Below the pieces are notes generated by a model. That model made no database searches. It was given only the letters and a program-made list of their open reading frames with translations, and was not told where the DNA came from. Positions 7,733-13,348 of a DNA stretch of 14,314 bases are shown piece by piece (the stretch's first letter is position 1; the number at the start of each line of letters is the position of its first letter). The stretch is from JBIICS01 sp044238735 (GTDB lineage Bacteria > Bacteroidota > Bacteroidia > UBA4408), in the NCBI GenBank assembly GCA_044238735.1, contig JBIICS010000073.1:1-14314 (forward strand), given 5' to 3'. The position numbers and the translations under genes were made by a program.

Positions 7733-8750
7733 TTTTTATAAAATAGACAAGGCAGAGAAAGCGGCAATCTTTAACGAAATAGCTACACAAAAAGGCATGA
7801 AACCATTTGCTGTAGAAAAAGATTGGTGGGTAAGTCGTACTTTAGAAATCATTTTTCAAATGCCCATTGCAAAGTATTTGGTTTTTAAAGGAGGAACCTC
7901 TTTAAGTAAATCTTGGAAACTGATTAATAGATTTTCGGAAGATATTGACTTGGCAATTGATAAAGAGTTTTTTGGATTTGCCGGAGAATTAGGAAAAAAC
8001 CAAAGGGATAAACTTAGAAAAAAAGCAGGGGCGTATACTACCGGTACATTCTTTGAAGAATTAAAACAGGCATTTACAAAAGAAGGATTTGAAGAACTCG
8101 ATTTTGTTTTAATTGAGGCTAAAGAGAGCGATCAGGATCCTAGGGTGTTGGAAATATACTATCCACCAATTATCAAACCCGACACAGAATATCTTTTACC
8201 AAGAGTGCAAATTGAAGTGAGTTGTCGTTCATTGCGCGAACCATTTTCAATTCAATCCTTTGGTGCATTGGTAGATGAGTTTTATACCAACAAGGAATTT
8301 GCTAAACCATTTTTTGAAGTACCAACGGTAAATGCTGAAAGAACATTTTTGGAGAAATTATTTTTATTGCACGAAGAATTTCATAGGCCTTCTGAAAAAA
8401 TGAGGGTGGATAGATTAAGTAGGCACTTATATGATGTATACCAATTAACTAAAGCAGGAATTGATATAATAGCATTTAACGACAAAGAATTATATGAAAC
8501 CATAGTTGCGCATCGATACCTGTTTTCAAGAATTGGAGAGGTAGATTATAATCTTCATCATCCAAATTATCTAAATCCTATTCCTCCAAAAGATGTAATC
8601 ACAGAATGGGAAAATGATTATGTAAAAATGAAAGAAGATATGATTTATGAAGTAAACAAACCATCTTTTGAAGACCTTATAAATAACCTAAAAGATTTAA
8701 GGAAAAAACTTCAATTAATTGGCTGGAAGTTTGAACTAAAATTCAACTGA
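7719..8750 (+). CDS. abiEii: Type IV toxin-antitoxin system toxin, AbiEii/AbiGii nucleotidyltransferase
   Basis: The predicted toxin: a DNA-polymerase-beta-like nucleotidyltransferase of the DUF1814/COG2253 group. Characterised relatives add nucleotides to RNA targets such as tRNA acceptor ends; the target here is unknown. All expected motifs are present in the 343 residues: the N-terminal FAVEKDWWVSRTL segment (30-42), the glycine motif GGTSLSK (58-64), the metal-binding pair D75-I-D77 in SEDIDL, an acidic third position in QIEVS (E166), and the downstream ERTFLEKLFLLH (207-218, K213) and RLSRHLYDVYQL (232-243) motifs. No truncation or frameshift is visible, so the toxin should be active. 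It overlaps abiEi by 14 bp and is followed by more than 500 bp without an intact gene. Confidence 0.9.
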   Translation: MEKIDFYKIDKAEKAAIFNEIATQKGMKPFAVEKDWWVSRTLEIIFQMPIAKYLVFKGGTSLSKSWKLINRFSEDIDLAIDKEFFGFAGELGKNQRDKLRKKAGAYTTGTFFEELKQAFTKEGFEELDFVLIEAKESDQDPRVLEIYYPPIIKPDTEYLLPRVQIEVSCRSLREPFSIQSFGALVDEFYTNKEFAKPFFEVPTVNAERTFLEKLFLLHEEFHRPSEKMRVDRLSRHLYDVYQLTKAGIDIIAFNDKELYETIVAHRYLFSRIGEVDYNLHHPNYLNPIPPKDVITEWENDYVKMKEDMIYEVNKPSFEDLINNLKDLRKKLQLIGWKFELKFN

Positions 8751-8967
8751 GATTATTGAATTAAGAAAATTAAAATAATGTATGTATCATAGAATAATAT
8801 CCCTCTGTTTTTTAAATGAAAAAATTAAATAAAAAACATTAGAAAAATATCAACACAAAAAGCACTCGAATTTGCCCTGTTAATAAAAAACATTACTTTT
8901 CACTAAGCAAAAACGCGTTGTGAAACACAGAGAAAATTTTTGTTTTCAACAATACATTTTTTGGGTT
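8751..8967. other. AT-rich intergenic stretch after abiEii, no gene seen
   Basis: No coding frame is convincing here. The only structure is a 14-base direct repeat AATAAAAAACATTA at 8828-8841 and 8882-8895, low in complexity and possibly accidental. No intrinsic terminator for abiEii is evident. Confidence 0.5.
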
Positions 8968-9126
8968 ATGAACAAAAAAACACAATTGGAGTCTATTACT
9001 AAACTTGAATTTTTGCGTGACGGTCGACTCGTCACGCGTGCTCTGAACGTGTTGAAAATAAAGGGAGTCTGACTTCCTGTATCGGTACTCACTATAGTTG
9101 GTTTTGATTGGGGATGGTCGGAGATG
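8968..9126 (+). pseudogene. Short decayed frame, possibly an RNA-polymerase alpha-CTD/helix-hairpin-helix remnant
   Basis: An ATG-initiated frame of 34 codons (8968-9072) includes DGRLVTRALNVLKIKGV and stops at TGA (9070-9072). The same frame then continues open with GFDWGWSEMIAEEIAAMENL to a TAA. Read across the TGA, the order (LVTRALNVLK, then a WGWSEMIAEEIAAM helix) resembles by eye the C-terminal domain of RNA polymerase alpha, as in E. coli LTVRSANCLK followed by LGKKSLTEIKDVLAS. Small stand-alone domains of that kind would be a plausible source. The similarity is weak and the segment short, so it may be chance. A strong hairpin lies inside it. Confidence 0.3.
9015..9037. repeat. GC-rich hairpin with 8-bp perfect stem
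   Basis: GCGTGACG (9015-9022) and CGTCACGC (9030-9037) form a perfect 8-bp stem with loop GTCGACT, itself containing the palindrome GTCGAC. It stands out from AT-rich surroundings. No T tract follows on either strand, so it is not a typical terminator. Function unknown. Confidence 0.5.
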
Positions 9127-9220
9127 ATAGCTGAAGAAATTGCCGCAATGGAGAACTTACCCTTAAATCACGTATAATGTGGTTATGAGTGAAGTATTCA
9201 ATTTTTCCATTTAAGTCAAT

Positions 9221-9239
9221 TGCCGAGGATTTTTCGGCA
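9221..9239. repeat. Short hairpin downstream of the HipT-like gene
   Basis: TGCCGA (9221-9226) and TCGGCA (9234-9239) form a 6-bp stem with a 7-base loop, about 40 bp beyond the hipT stop codon. It could help end the minus-strand hipBST transcript, but no T run follows on that strand. Confidence 0.3.
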
Positions 9240-9277
9240 TTTGCTTGATAAGTTTATTTTGTTTTGAAAGTCTTTGG

Positions 9278-10216
9278 TTATGAAAATAACTTTTTATGTT
9301 TTTTGCTTAGTAACTCAATGTATTCCAATTTTTTTTCTTTTGATAAAAAACTTTTTTTAATCCAAGAAATCCAGGTAGGTAGAATAGCTTCAAATCGTTT
9401 ATAAATAGCTTCAAGTGACTTGTCGGAAATTTTAAGTGAGGTTGCTAGTGCTTTAAAATCATTACGATTCAATTTACTCTTTTTACCGTTAATCGTTAAT
9501 GCAGTTTCTTCCTTGTCCTCTGGCATTACAATGGCTGTATTGAGTAAATCATAAGCAGGAGAAAACTCGTATTCGCCAAATGAATTTTCAATGAGCGAAA
9601 AGTTCTTTAGGTGCATATCTGAATTCCCAGTGAGGTAACAAAACAATACCAATTCGAAAAGTCGCTGTGCTTCAAAACCCTGGTTCTTAGTAAATGAATA
9701 GGTGAGTTTTCCAATCTTCTCTACCGAGCCTCTGTATTTGTGTTCAGTTAAGTTTTCACTTAATTGACAAAAATCTTCCACGGCAATCTTTACACCTTTA
9801 TTTCTGTCAAAACGCTTGGTGATATAAGCTAGTTCACCGGACTTTAAGCGAATCAAGCCATGCTTGGCAGTTTTAATTTTTATTAATTCCGCCAAATGCA
9901 TGGTGATGTCTTCATTTCCCGGAAGCTCTTTTAATTGGGAGGATGGGGGTTTTAAAATATAATCGCCATGCAAACCTACAATAGTTAATTTGGAAGGTTT
10001 ATTTTTATGTTTCTCAACATTGAGTGATAACTTAGGCTGTACACCAGTTACTGCTTTGCTTTTTATAATGATTTGTTTCGCCAGCTCTTCCAGCTGATTC
10101 ATGTCAAAATCGATTTCAGGCGCTTGTGTTGCACCAAATAGTTTTTTAGCACAAGAAGGATGATAATCTCGTTGATCATTCTCTAGGTGCTGATAACAAT
10201 ATAAACACTTGCTCAT
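9278..10216 (-). CDS. hipT: HipA-like serine/threonine kinase, HipT-type toxin of a split HipBST system
   Basis: The predicted toxin kinase. HipA targets glutamyl-tRNA synthetase and HipT tryptophanyl-tRNA synthetase in E. coli; the target here is unknown. The 312-residue protein lacks the HipA N-terminal subdomain, which the next gene supplies. It opens with a Cys-rich segment C4-x2-C7-x11-H19-x2-C22 that could bind zinc. The kinase core follows: Gly loop TGVQPK (57-62), ATP-site Lys in YILKP (K89), KRFDR (134-138), catalytic NSDMHLKN (D200, N205) and metal-binding AYDL (D223). Anchored on GVQPK, the dual autophosphorylation motif S-I-S known from E. coli HipT is A55-V-T57 here, so the first phospho-serine is missing. 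The start ATG overlaps the hipS-like stop (ATGA, 10213-10216). Catalytic residues are intact, so activity is likely. The HipT label rests on domain split and gene order. Confidence 0.85.
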   Translation of the reverse strand: MSKCLYCYQHLENDQRDYHPSCAKKLFGATQAPEIDFDMNQLEELAKQIIIKSKAVTGVQPKLSLNVEKHKNKPSKLTIVGLHGDYILKPPSSQLKELPGNEDITMHLAELIKIKTAKHGLIRLKSGELAYITKRFDRNKGVKIAVEDFCQLSENLTEHKYRGSVEKIGKLTYSFTKNQGFEAQRLFELVLFCYLTGNSDMHLKNFSLIENSFGEYEFSPAYDLLNTAIVMPEDKEETALTINGKKSKLNRNDFKALATSLKISDKSLEAIYKRFEAILPTWISWIKKSFLSKEKKLEYIELLSKKHKKLFS

Positions 10217-10539
10217 GATTTCATTTCTTTAGAGATGATTGATACACAGCCAATGCAGTCCTTACACAAGGTTACTAACAAACCAAAACGGTCGTTTGGT
10301 TTTATTTTCCAATTGGCTAATGCAATGTTTAATAGCCAACCTTCCGGTATTAAGCCATCAAAAAAAGGGAATAACACTTTGCTTGTGAACGCTTCTTGTT
10401 GCAGTGGCAGTGTAAGGCTTACCGGCTTAGATGCTGCGCTTGTAAGATACTCAGCATTGTATTGAAACAAAAAGCCTTCATCTGTTTCACGAATGATACC
10501 GGCAAATTCATTTTTGTAATATACCTGCGCTTGCCTCAT
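10213..10539 (-). CDS. hipS: HipS-like protein (stand-alone HipA N-terminal subdomain)
   Basis: A 108-residue protein matching the HipA N-terminal subdomain as a separate polypeptide. Visible family features are the opening beta strand QAQVYYKNEFAGIIRE, the SLTLPL segment and the signature FFDGLIPEGWLL (about 59-70), ending with the RFGLL region. In characterised HipBST systems the middle gene, HipS, acts as the antitoxin against HipT while HipB boosts it and represses transcription (family knowledge). It overlaps its upstream hipB by ATGA (10536-10539) and its downstream hipT by ATGA (10213-10216), a tightly coupled three-gene operon. The antitoxin role is inferred from this arrangement. Confidence 0.82.
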   Translation of the reverse strand: MRQAQVYYKNEFAGIIRETDEGFLFQYNAEYLTSAASKPVSLTLPLQQEAFTSKVLFPFFDGLIPEGWLLNIALANWKIKPNDRFGLLVTLCKDCIGCVSIISKEMKS

Positions 10540-10742
10540 GATTCAGTTTTTTGGATAACACCCAATTCACTACCAAACAAGGCTAATACTTGGTTCACTT
10601 TATCCAATCGAACCGATTGTTTTCCTTGCTCTAATTCCCGAACAAAGCGAAGCCCAACCCCAGCTCTTTCAGCCAATTCAGGCTGAGTAACCTTGAGTTG
10701 CTTTCTTTTTTCTTTGATAAATGTTGCAATTTTTGCGCTCAT
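10536..10742 (-). CDS. hipB: XRE-family helix-turn-helix regulator, HipB-like
   Basis: A 68-residue protein that is almost entirely a Cro/C1-type HTH domain (about 5-60): IATFIKEKRKQLKVTQPELAERAGVG, then the recognition helix in LRFVRELEQGK, then a VRLDKVNQVLALFG helix. As first gene of the hipB-hipS-hipT order it is the predicted DNA-binding repressor of the operon. Its ATG (10740-10742) lies at the edge of operator O1, whose palindrome covers two bases of the start codon, so bound repressor would cover the start of the gene. The C-terminus (QKTES) has no terminal Trp of the E. coli HipB kind, unlike the second HipB-like protein nearby. Confidence 0.87.
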   Translation of the reverse strand: MSAKIATFIKEKRKQLKVTQPELAERAGVGLRFVRELEQGKQSVRLDKVNQVLALFGSELGVIQKTES

Positions 10743-10768
10743 ATTTATACCCTTATGGGTATAAATAT
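10741..10768 (-). promoter_or_regulatory. hipBST operator O1 (12-bp arms)
   Basis: Arms ATATTTATACCC (10741-10752) and GGGTATAAATAT (10757-10768) are exact reverse complements around TTAT. It overlaps the hipB start codon. The core TATACCC-N4-GGGTATA recurs upstream, so this is the best of three related sites and the likely HipB-binding operator. Confidence 0.75.
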
Positions 10769-10785
10769 ACTAAAAATTAATAAAA

Positions 10786-10804
10786 ATGTACCCATAAGGG
10801 TATA
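10786..10804 (-). promoter_or_regulatory. hipBST operator O2
   Basis: GTACCCATAAGGGTATA carries TACCC/GGGTA arms around ATAA. On the minus strand it reads TATACCCTTATGGGTA, identical over 16 bases to the core of O1. Its centre is 41 bp from that of O1, about four helical turns. Confidence 0.68.
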
Positions 10805-10826
10805 AAATAATGAATTTCACCTGAAT

Positions 10827-10844
10827 TGCACCCGAAAGGGTATA
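10827..10844 (-). promoter_or_regulatory. hipBST operator O3 (imperfect)
   Basis: TGCACCCGAAAGGGTATA keeps ACCC-N4-GGGT, with a changed spacer and left flank. Its centre is 40 bp from O2. A further half-site GGGTAT follows at 10853-10858. Confidence 0.5.
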
Positions 10845-10930
10845 ATATTGCTGGGTATGAATTTGTAAAAAATGTGTTACTGCTTCTAAAATGTCTGACA
10901 AGGCATTCACTAAAGCCCAAAAGATCACAA

Positions 10931-10952
10931 AATGAATGACATATCATTCATT
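10931..10952 (+). promoter_or_regulatory. Second hip operator array, site A
   Basis: AATGAATGA (10931-10939) and TCATTCATT (10944-10952) are perfect 9-bp inverted arms around CATA. The core ATGA-N4-TCAT recurs in site B and in weaker form further on. The motif differs from the hipBST operators, so a different repressor is expected, most likely the HTH protein encoded just downstream. Confidence 0.6.
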
Positions 10953-10976
10953 AAGGCATTTATTAGCCATTAAAGT

Positions 10977-10988
10977 ATGATTTATCAT
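10977..10988 (+). promoter_or_regulatory. Second hip operator array, site B
   Basis: ATGATTTATCAT has the same ATGA-N4-TCAT core as site A, centred 41 bp downstream of it and about 40 bp upstream of the -7 box. Confidence 0.5.
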
Positions 10989-11019
10989 GCAGTAAGTGAA
11001 CTAATTTGTAAAATATCGG

Positions 11020-11027
11020 TATATTTG
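11020..11027 (+). promoter_or_regulatory. Bacteroidetes-type -7 promoter element of hipBA
   Basis: TATATTTG is an exact match to TAnnTTTG, 38 bp before the first possible start codon. A TTTG at 11005-11008 is too close to be a standard -33 box. The site lies between operator sites B and C, as expected of a repressed promoter. Confidence 0.5.
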
Positions 11028-11028
11028 T

Positions 11029-11040
11029 ATCATAAGTCAT
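11029..11040 (+). promoter_or_regulatory. Second hip operator array, site C (imperfect)
   Basis: ATCATAAGTCAT matches the ATGA-N4-TCAT core with one change in the left arm. It lies directly after the -7 box, over the expected transcription start. TCATTCATTAAGG, which begins in this site's right arm (11037-11049), also occurs at 10944-10956, so sites A and C share an extended half-site. Confidence 0.4.
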
Positions 11041-11065
11041 TCATTAAGGGCTTAAAATCGATTTT

Positions 11066-11413
11066 ATGACTGATAAATCATACCATAATTGGAGTTCCAT
11101 GAGCGATAAGGCCTTGGCGGAGCTCATTGGTCGTTTTGTTAAGGAAAAGCGCATGGAGCTGAATAAAACACAAGATGCCCTGGCGCATGCCGCAGGCATC
11201 AGTCGCTCTACCTTGGGTTTGCTGGAAAAGGGTGAAACTGTTACACTGGCCACTTTGCTCCAGGTATTAAGGGTGTTGGATCAATTGCATGTACTGGATG
11301 TGTTCTCAGTTCAACCAACCGTTAGTCCTATTCAGCTGGCCAAAATAGAACTAAAAAAACGCAAAAGAGCCAGTGGCACACCATCCGCTTCATCTAAAAA
11401 ATCAACCTGGTAA
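11066..11413 (+). CDS. hipB: XRE-family HTH antitoxin/repressor, HipB-like (partner of HipA)
   Basis: A 115-residue predicted antitoxin. The HTH domain spans about 17-75: ELIGRFVKEKRMELNKTQDALAHAAGIS, recognition helix RSTLGLLEKGE, then TLATLLQVLRVL. A basic tail (ELKKRKRASG) ends in Trp-115; E. coli HipB likewise ends in a Trp that contacts HipA. Three bases separate it from the HipA gene. The start is uncertain. ATG at 11066 gives the full frame, but an internal ATG at 11099 (Met-12, MSDKALAELIG) is preceded by GGAG at 11091-11094 and would leave operator-like site D (11071-11080) in the leader instead of in the gene. The product binds DNA by family; its operator is probably the ATGA-N4-TCAT array upstream. 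Confidence 0.87.
   Translation: MTDKSYHNWSSMSDKALAELIGRFVKEKRMELNKTQDALAHAAGISRSTLGLLEKGETVTLATLLQVLRVLDQLHVLDVFSVQPTVSPIQLAKIELKKRKRASGTPSASSKKSTW
11071..11080 (+). promoter_or_regulatory. Second hip operator array, site D (short)
   Basis: TGATAAATCA keeps TGA-N4-TCA and is centred 41 bp after site C, the same step as between A and B. It lies just inside the longest reading of the HTH gene, or in its leader if translation starts at 11099. Confidence 0.35.
11091..11094 (+). promoter_or_regulatory. Possible ribosome binding site for the alternative start at 11099
   Basis: GGAG lies 4 bases before ATG 11099. Spacing is short and Bacteroidetes rely little on Shine-Dalgarno pairing, so it supports the shorter HTH protein only weakly. 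Confidence 0.3.
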
Positions 11414-11416
11414 AAC

Positions 11417-12721
11417 ATGAACACAGCATTTGTAAAAATATGGGGAGCAACAGTAGGTGCTGTAGCCTGGGATGATAGAACGGGTATGGCTACCTTTGAA
11501 TTTGATTCCAATTTCAAAAACAAGAATTGGGATTTGTCACCGCTGAAAATGCCCATCCGATCAGCAAAAAGCATCTTCAATTTTCCGGAATTGAAGCTCG
11601 AAAGAAATTCACCTTTTGATACCTATAAGGGAATGCCGGGTTTACTGGCAGATGTGCTTCCGGATAAATACGGAAATCAATTAATCAACATGTGGCTTGC
11701 CCAAAATGGTCGCGTTGCGAATAGCATGAATCCGGTAGAGATGCTTTGTTTTATTGGAACAAGAGGAATGGGCGCTATGGAATTTGAGCCTGCAGCACTG
11801 AAAGAGACCAAGCGTGCTTTCTCTATCGAAATGGATAGCCTGGTAGACATTGCAAAAAAAATGCTTTCGCAAAAGTCATTCCTAAAAACCAATTTGAAAA
11901 AAGAGGATGAACAGGCCATGATGGAAATACTCAAGGTGGGAACATCGGCCGGTGGTGCAAGACCTAAAGCTGTGATAGCATATAACGAAAAGACCGGAGA
12001 AGTGCGATCAGGTCAAACCAATGCGCCGAAAGGATTTGAGCACTGGTTGCTGAAACTGGATGGGGTGAGTGATGTTCAGTTGGGAGCCAGTACCGGCTAT
12101 GGCAGAGTGGAGATGGCTTATTACAACATGGCTATTGCTTGTGGTATTGACATGATGACTTCTCTATTATTGGAGGAAAATGGACGAGCGCATTTCATGA
12201 CCAAACGCTTTGATAGAGAAGATGGAGATGTGAAACACCATATTCAAACACTTTGTGCTATTCAGCATTATGATTACAATGCTGTAACGAGTTTTAGTTA
12301 TGAGCAACTCTTTCAAACCATGCGTGAATTAAAGTTGAGCTATCCTGAAGCAGAGCAGATGTTTCGAAGAATGGTCTTTAATGTGATAGCGCGTAATTGT
12401 GATGATCATACTAAGAATTTTGCTTTTCGCTTAAAAAAGAATAGTCAATGGGAGCTGCCTCCGGCATACGATTTATGCCACGCCTACAAACCGAATCATC
12501 AATGGGTAAGTCAGCATGCACTCAGTATTAACGGCAAACGAAAAGGAATATCAAAAAACGATTTGTTGGTGATTGGTAAATCAATCAAGTGTAAACAAGC
12601 CTCTGTCATTATCGAAGAAATTGAATCAACCGTAATGAATTGGAAAAAATTCGCCAATGAGGTAGGGGTATCGGCAAAGCTTAGAGACGCGATTGACAAA
12701 ACAATCAAAGACTGGAATTGA
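11417..12721 (+). CDS. hipA: HipA-family serine/threonine kinase toxin (full-length)
   Basis: The predicted toxin kinase of a two-gene HipBA module, 434 residues, near the usual HipA length. The N-terminal subdomain is fused here, unlike in the neighbouring split system: VKIWGATVGAVAW at the start and GLLADVLPDKYGN at 75-87. The kinase core has the Gly loop TSAGGARPK (176-184), whose S177 aligns with the HipA autophosphorylation serine (S150 in E. coli), then ATP-site K213 in HWLLKLDG, MTKRFDRE (261-268), catalytic NCDDHTKN (D329, H331, N334) and metal-binding PAYDL (D352). All are intact. It follows its HTH partner by 3 bp, so the two are co-transcribed. Some stretches are clearly richer in GC than the rest of the island (11761-11820 and 12061-12120 are about half G+C). 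Its substrate is unknown. The stop is followed directly by a foreign-looking gene remnant. Confidence 0.92.
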   Translation: MNTAFVKIWGATVGAVAWDDRTGMATFEFDSNFKNKNWDLSPLKMPIRSAKSIFNFPELKLERNSPFDTYKGMPGLLADVLPDKYGNQLINMWLAQNGRVANSMNPVEMLCFIGTRGMGAMEFEPAALKETKRAFSIEMDSLVDIAKKMLSQKSFLKTNLKKEDEQAMMEILKVGTSAGGARPKAVIAYNEKTGEVRSGQTNAPKGFEHWLLKLDGVSDVQLGASTGYGRVEMAYYNMAIACGIDMMTSLLLEENGRAHFMTKRFDREDGDVKHHIQTLCAIQHYDYNAVTSFSYEQLFQTMRELKLSYPEAEQMFRRMVFNVIARNCDDHTKNFAFRLKKNSQWELPPAYDLCHAYKPNHQWVSQHALSINGKRKGISKNDLLVIGKSIKCKQASVIIEEIESTVMNWKKFANEVGVSAKLRDAIDKTIKDWN

Positions 12722-12997
12722 TTTCAATGGGTCATTACTCATGATGGTAAATTGATACCTATAGAGGTGAAATCTGGTAAAGAAGGAAAGCTAAAATCCT
12801 TACATTTATTTATGGATGAATCTCCAGGAAAAATTGCAATACGTTTATATGCAGGAGAATTACTAGTTACAAAAGTCGTAACACCAAATGGTAAAAATGA
12901 TCACTTATTAAATTTACCTTACTATTTAGTTTCCCAATTGCCAAAACACATCGATTGGTTAAATAAGGATTTATCGAAAATAAAAAGTAAAAAATAG
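12722..12997 (+). pseudogene. 3' remnant of a DUF4143-type AAA ATPase gene
   Basis: A frame beginning immediately after the hipA stop, and in the same phase, encodes FQWVITHDGKLIPIEVKSG, then a KLKSLHLFMDE segment, YAGELLVTKV and LLNLPYYLVSQLP. This is the recognisable C-terminal end of ATP-binding proteins with DUF4143, whose full length is about 370-400 residues. The IPIEVKSG core is the conserved nuclease-like E-V-K motif of that domain. The ATPase part and any good start are absent; a TTG at 12752 would give an 81-residue product. It therefore looks like the surviving tail of a gene cut by the event that placed the hip module here. Expression as a free domain cannot be excluded. Confidence 0.72.
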
Positions 12998-13348
12998 AAA
13001 ATACAAAATTCAAAATTCAATTTAAGTTTGAAGATAAAGCACCGAAAAACGTTTGGCCTGATATTAATTATCATTAACACATCTTTTGCTTTAAGAACAA
13101 TTTTCAACTAAAGGGGTGATACAAGCATTAGCAATCTTGTACCTACGATTTGTGAAGGTTGTCCCACAGCCTATTTTAATGAGCGTTCTAATATGCTCTG
13201 CCGTAATTGGTCGCAACCGTGCCTTCCTCTATTTATTTATCTTCACCAAAACGGGATAAACCATTATCGAGTATCAAATTTCTCTAACAATGGGGATAAG
13301 CGTATGCAGTTAAGCTCCTATTTGTAAGGTATTATTTTATTACTGAGC
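12998..13348. other. Intergenic stretch without a convincing gene
   Basis: It begins with A-rich short direct repeats (CAAAATT twice at 13004-13017). A 6-bp inverted repeat TACAAG (13120-13125) / CTTGTA (13136-13141) follows. Two overlapping open frames exist: GTG 13116-13259 on the plus strand (47 residues, hydrophobic) and an ATG-less frame at 13091-13228 on the minus strand (includes LRPITAEHIRTLIKIGCG). I recognise neither product and cannot say that either is a gene. No clear terminator for the minus-strand gene beyond 13349 is visible. Confidence 0.4.

Noticed and set aside
8828..8895. Two copies of AATAAAAAACATTA as target-site duplication or att repeats
   Set aside because: Low-complexity A/T sequence only 40 bp apart with nothing between; easily accidental.
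9076..9093. TTCCTGTATCGGTACTCA as a second attachment site matching the end of mnmE
   Set aside because: Only TGTATCGG (8 bases) is identical. A match of that length is expected by chance about once or less in a window this size, and no recombinase gene is near.
10396..10686. 96-codon plus-strand frame across the hipB/hipS junction
   Set aside because: It runs antisense to two recognisable genes, and its product resembles nothing I know.
10741..11080. Repeated palindromes between the hip operons as a CRISPR array
   Set aside because: The repeats are short, imperfect and of two different motifs, the spacing is shorter than repeat-spacer units need, and no cas gene is present. They fit operators.
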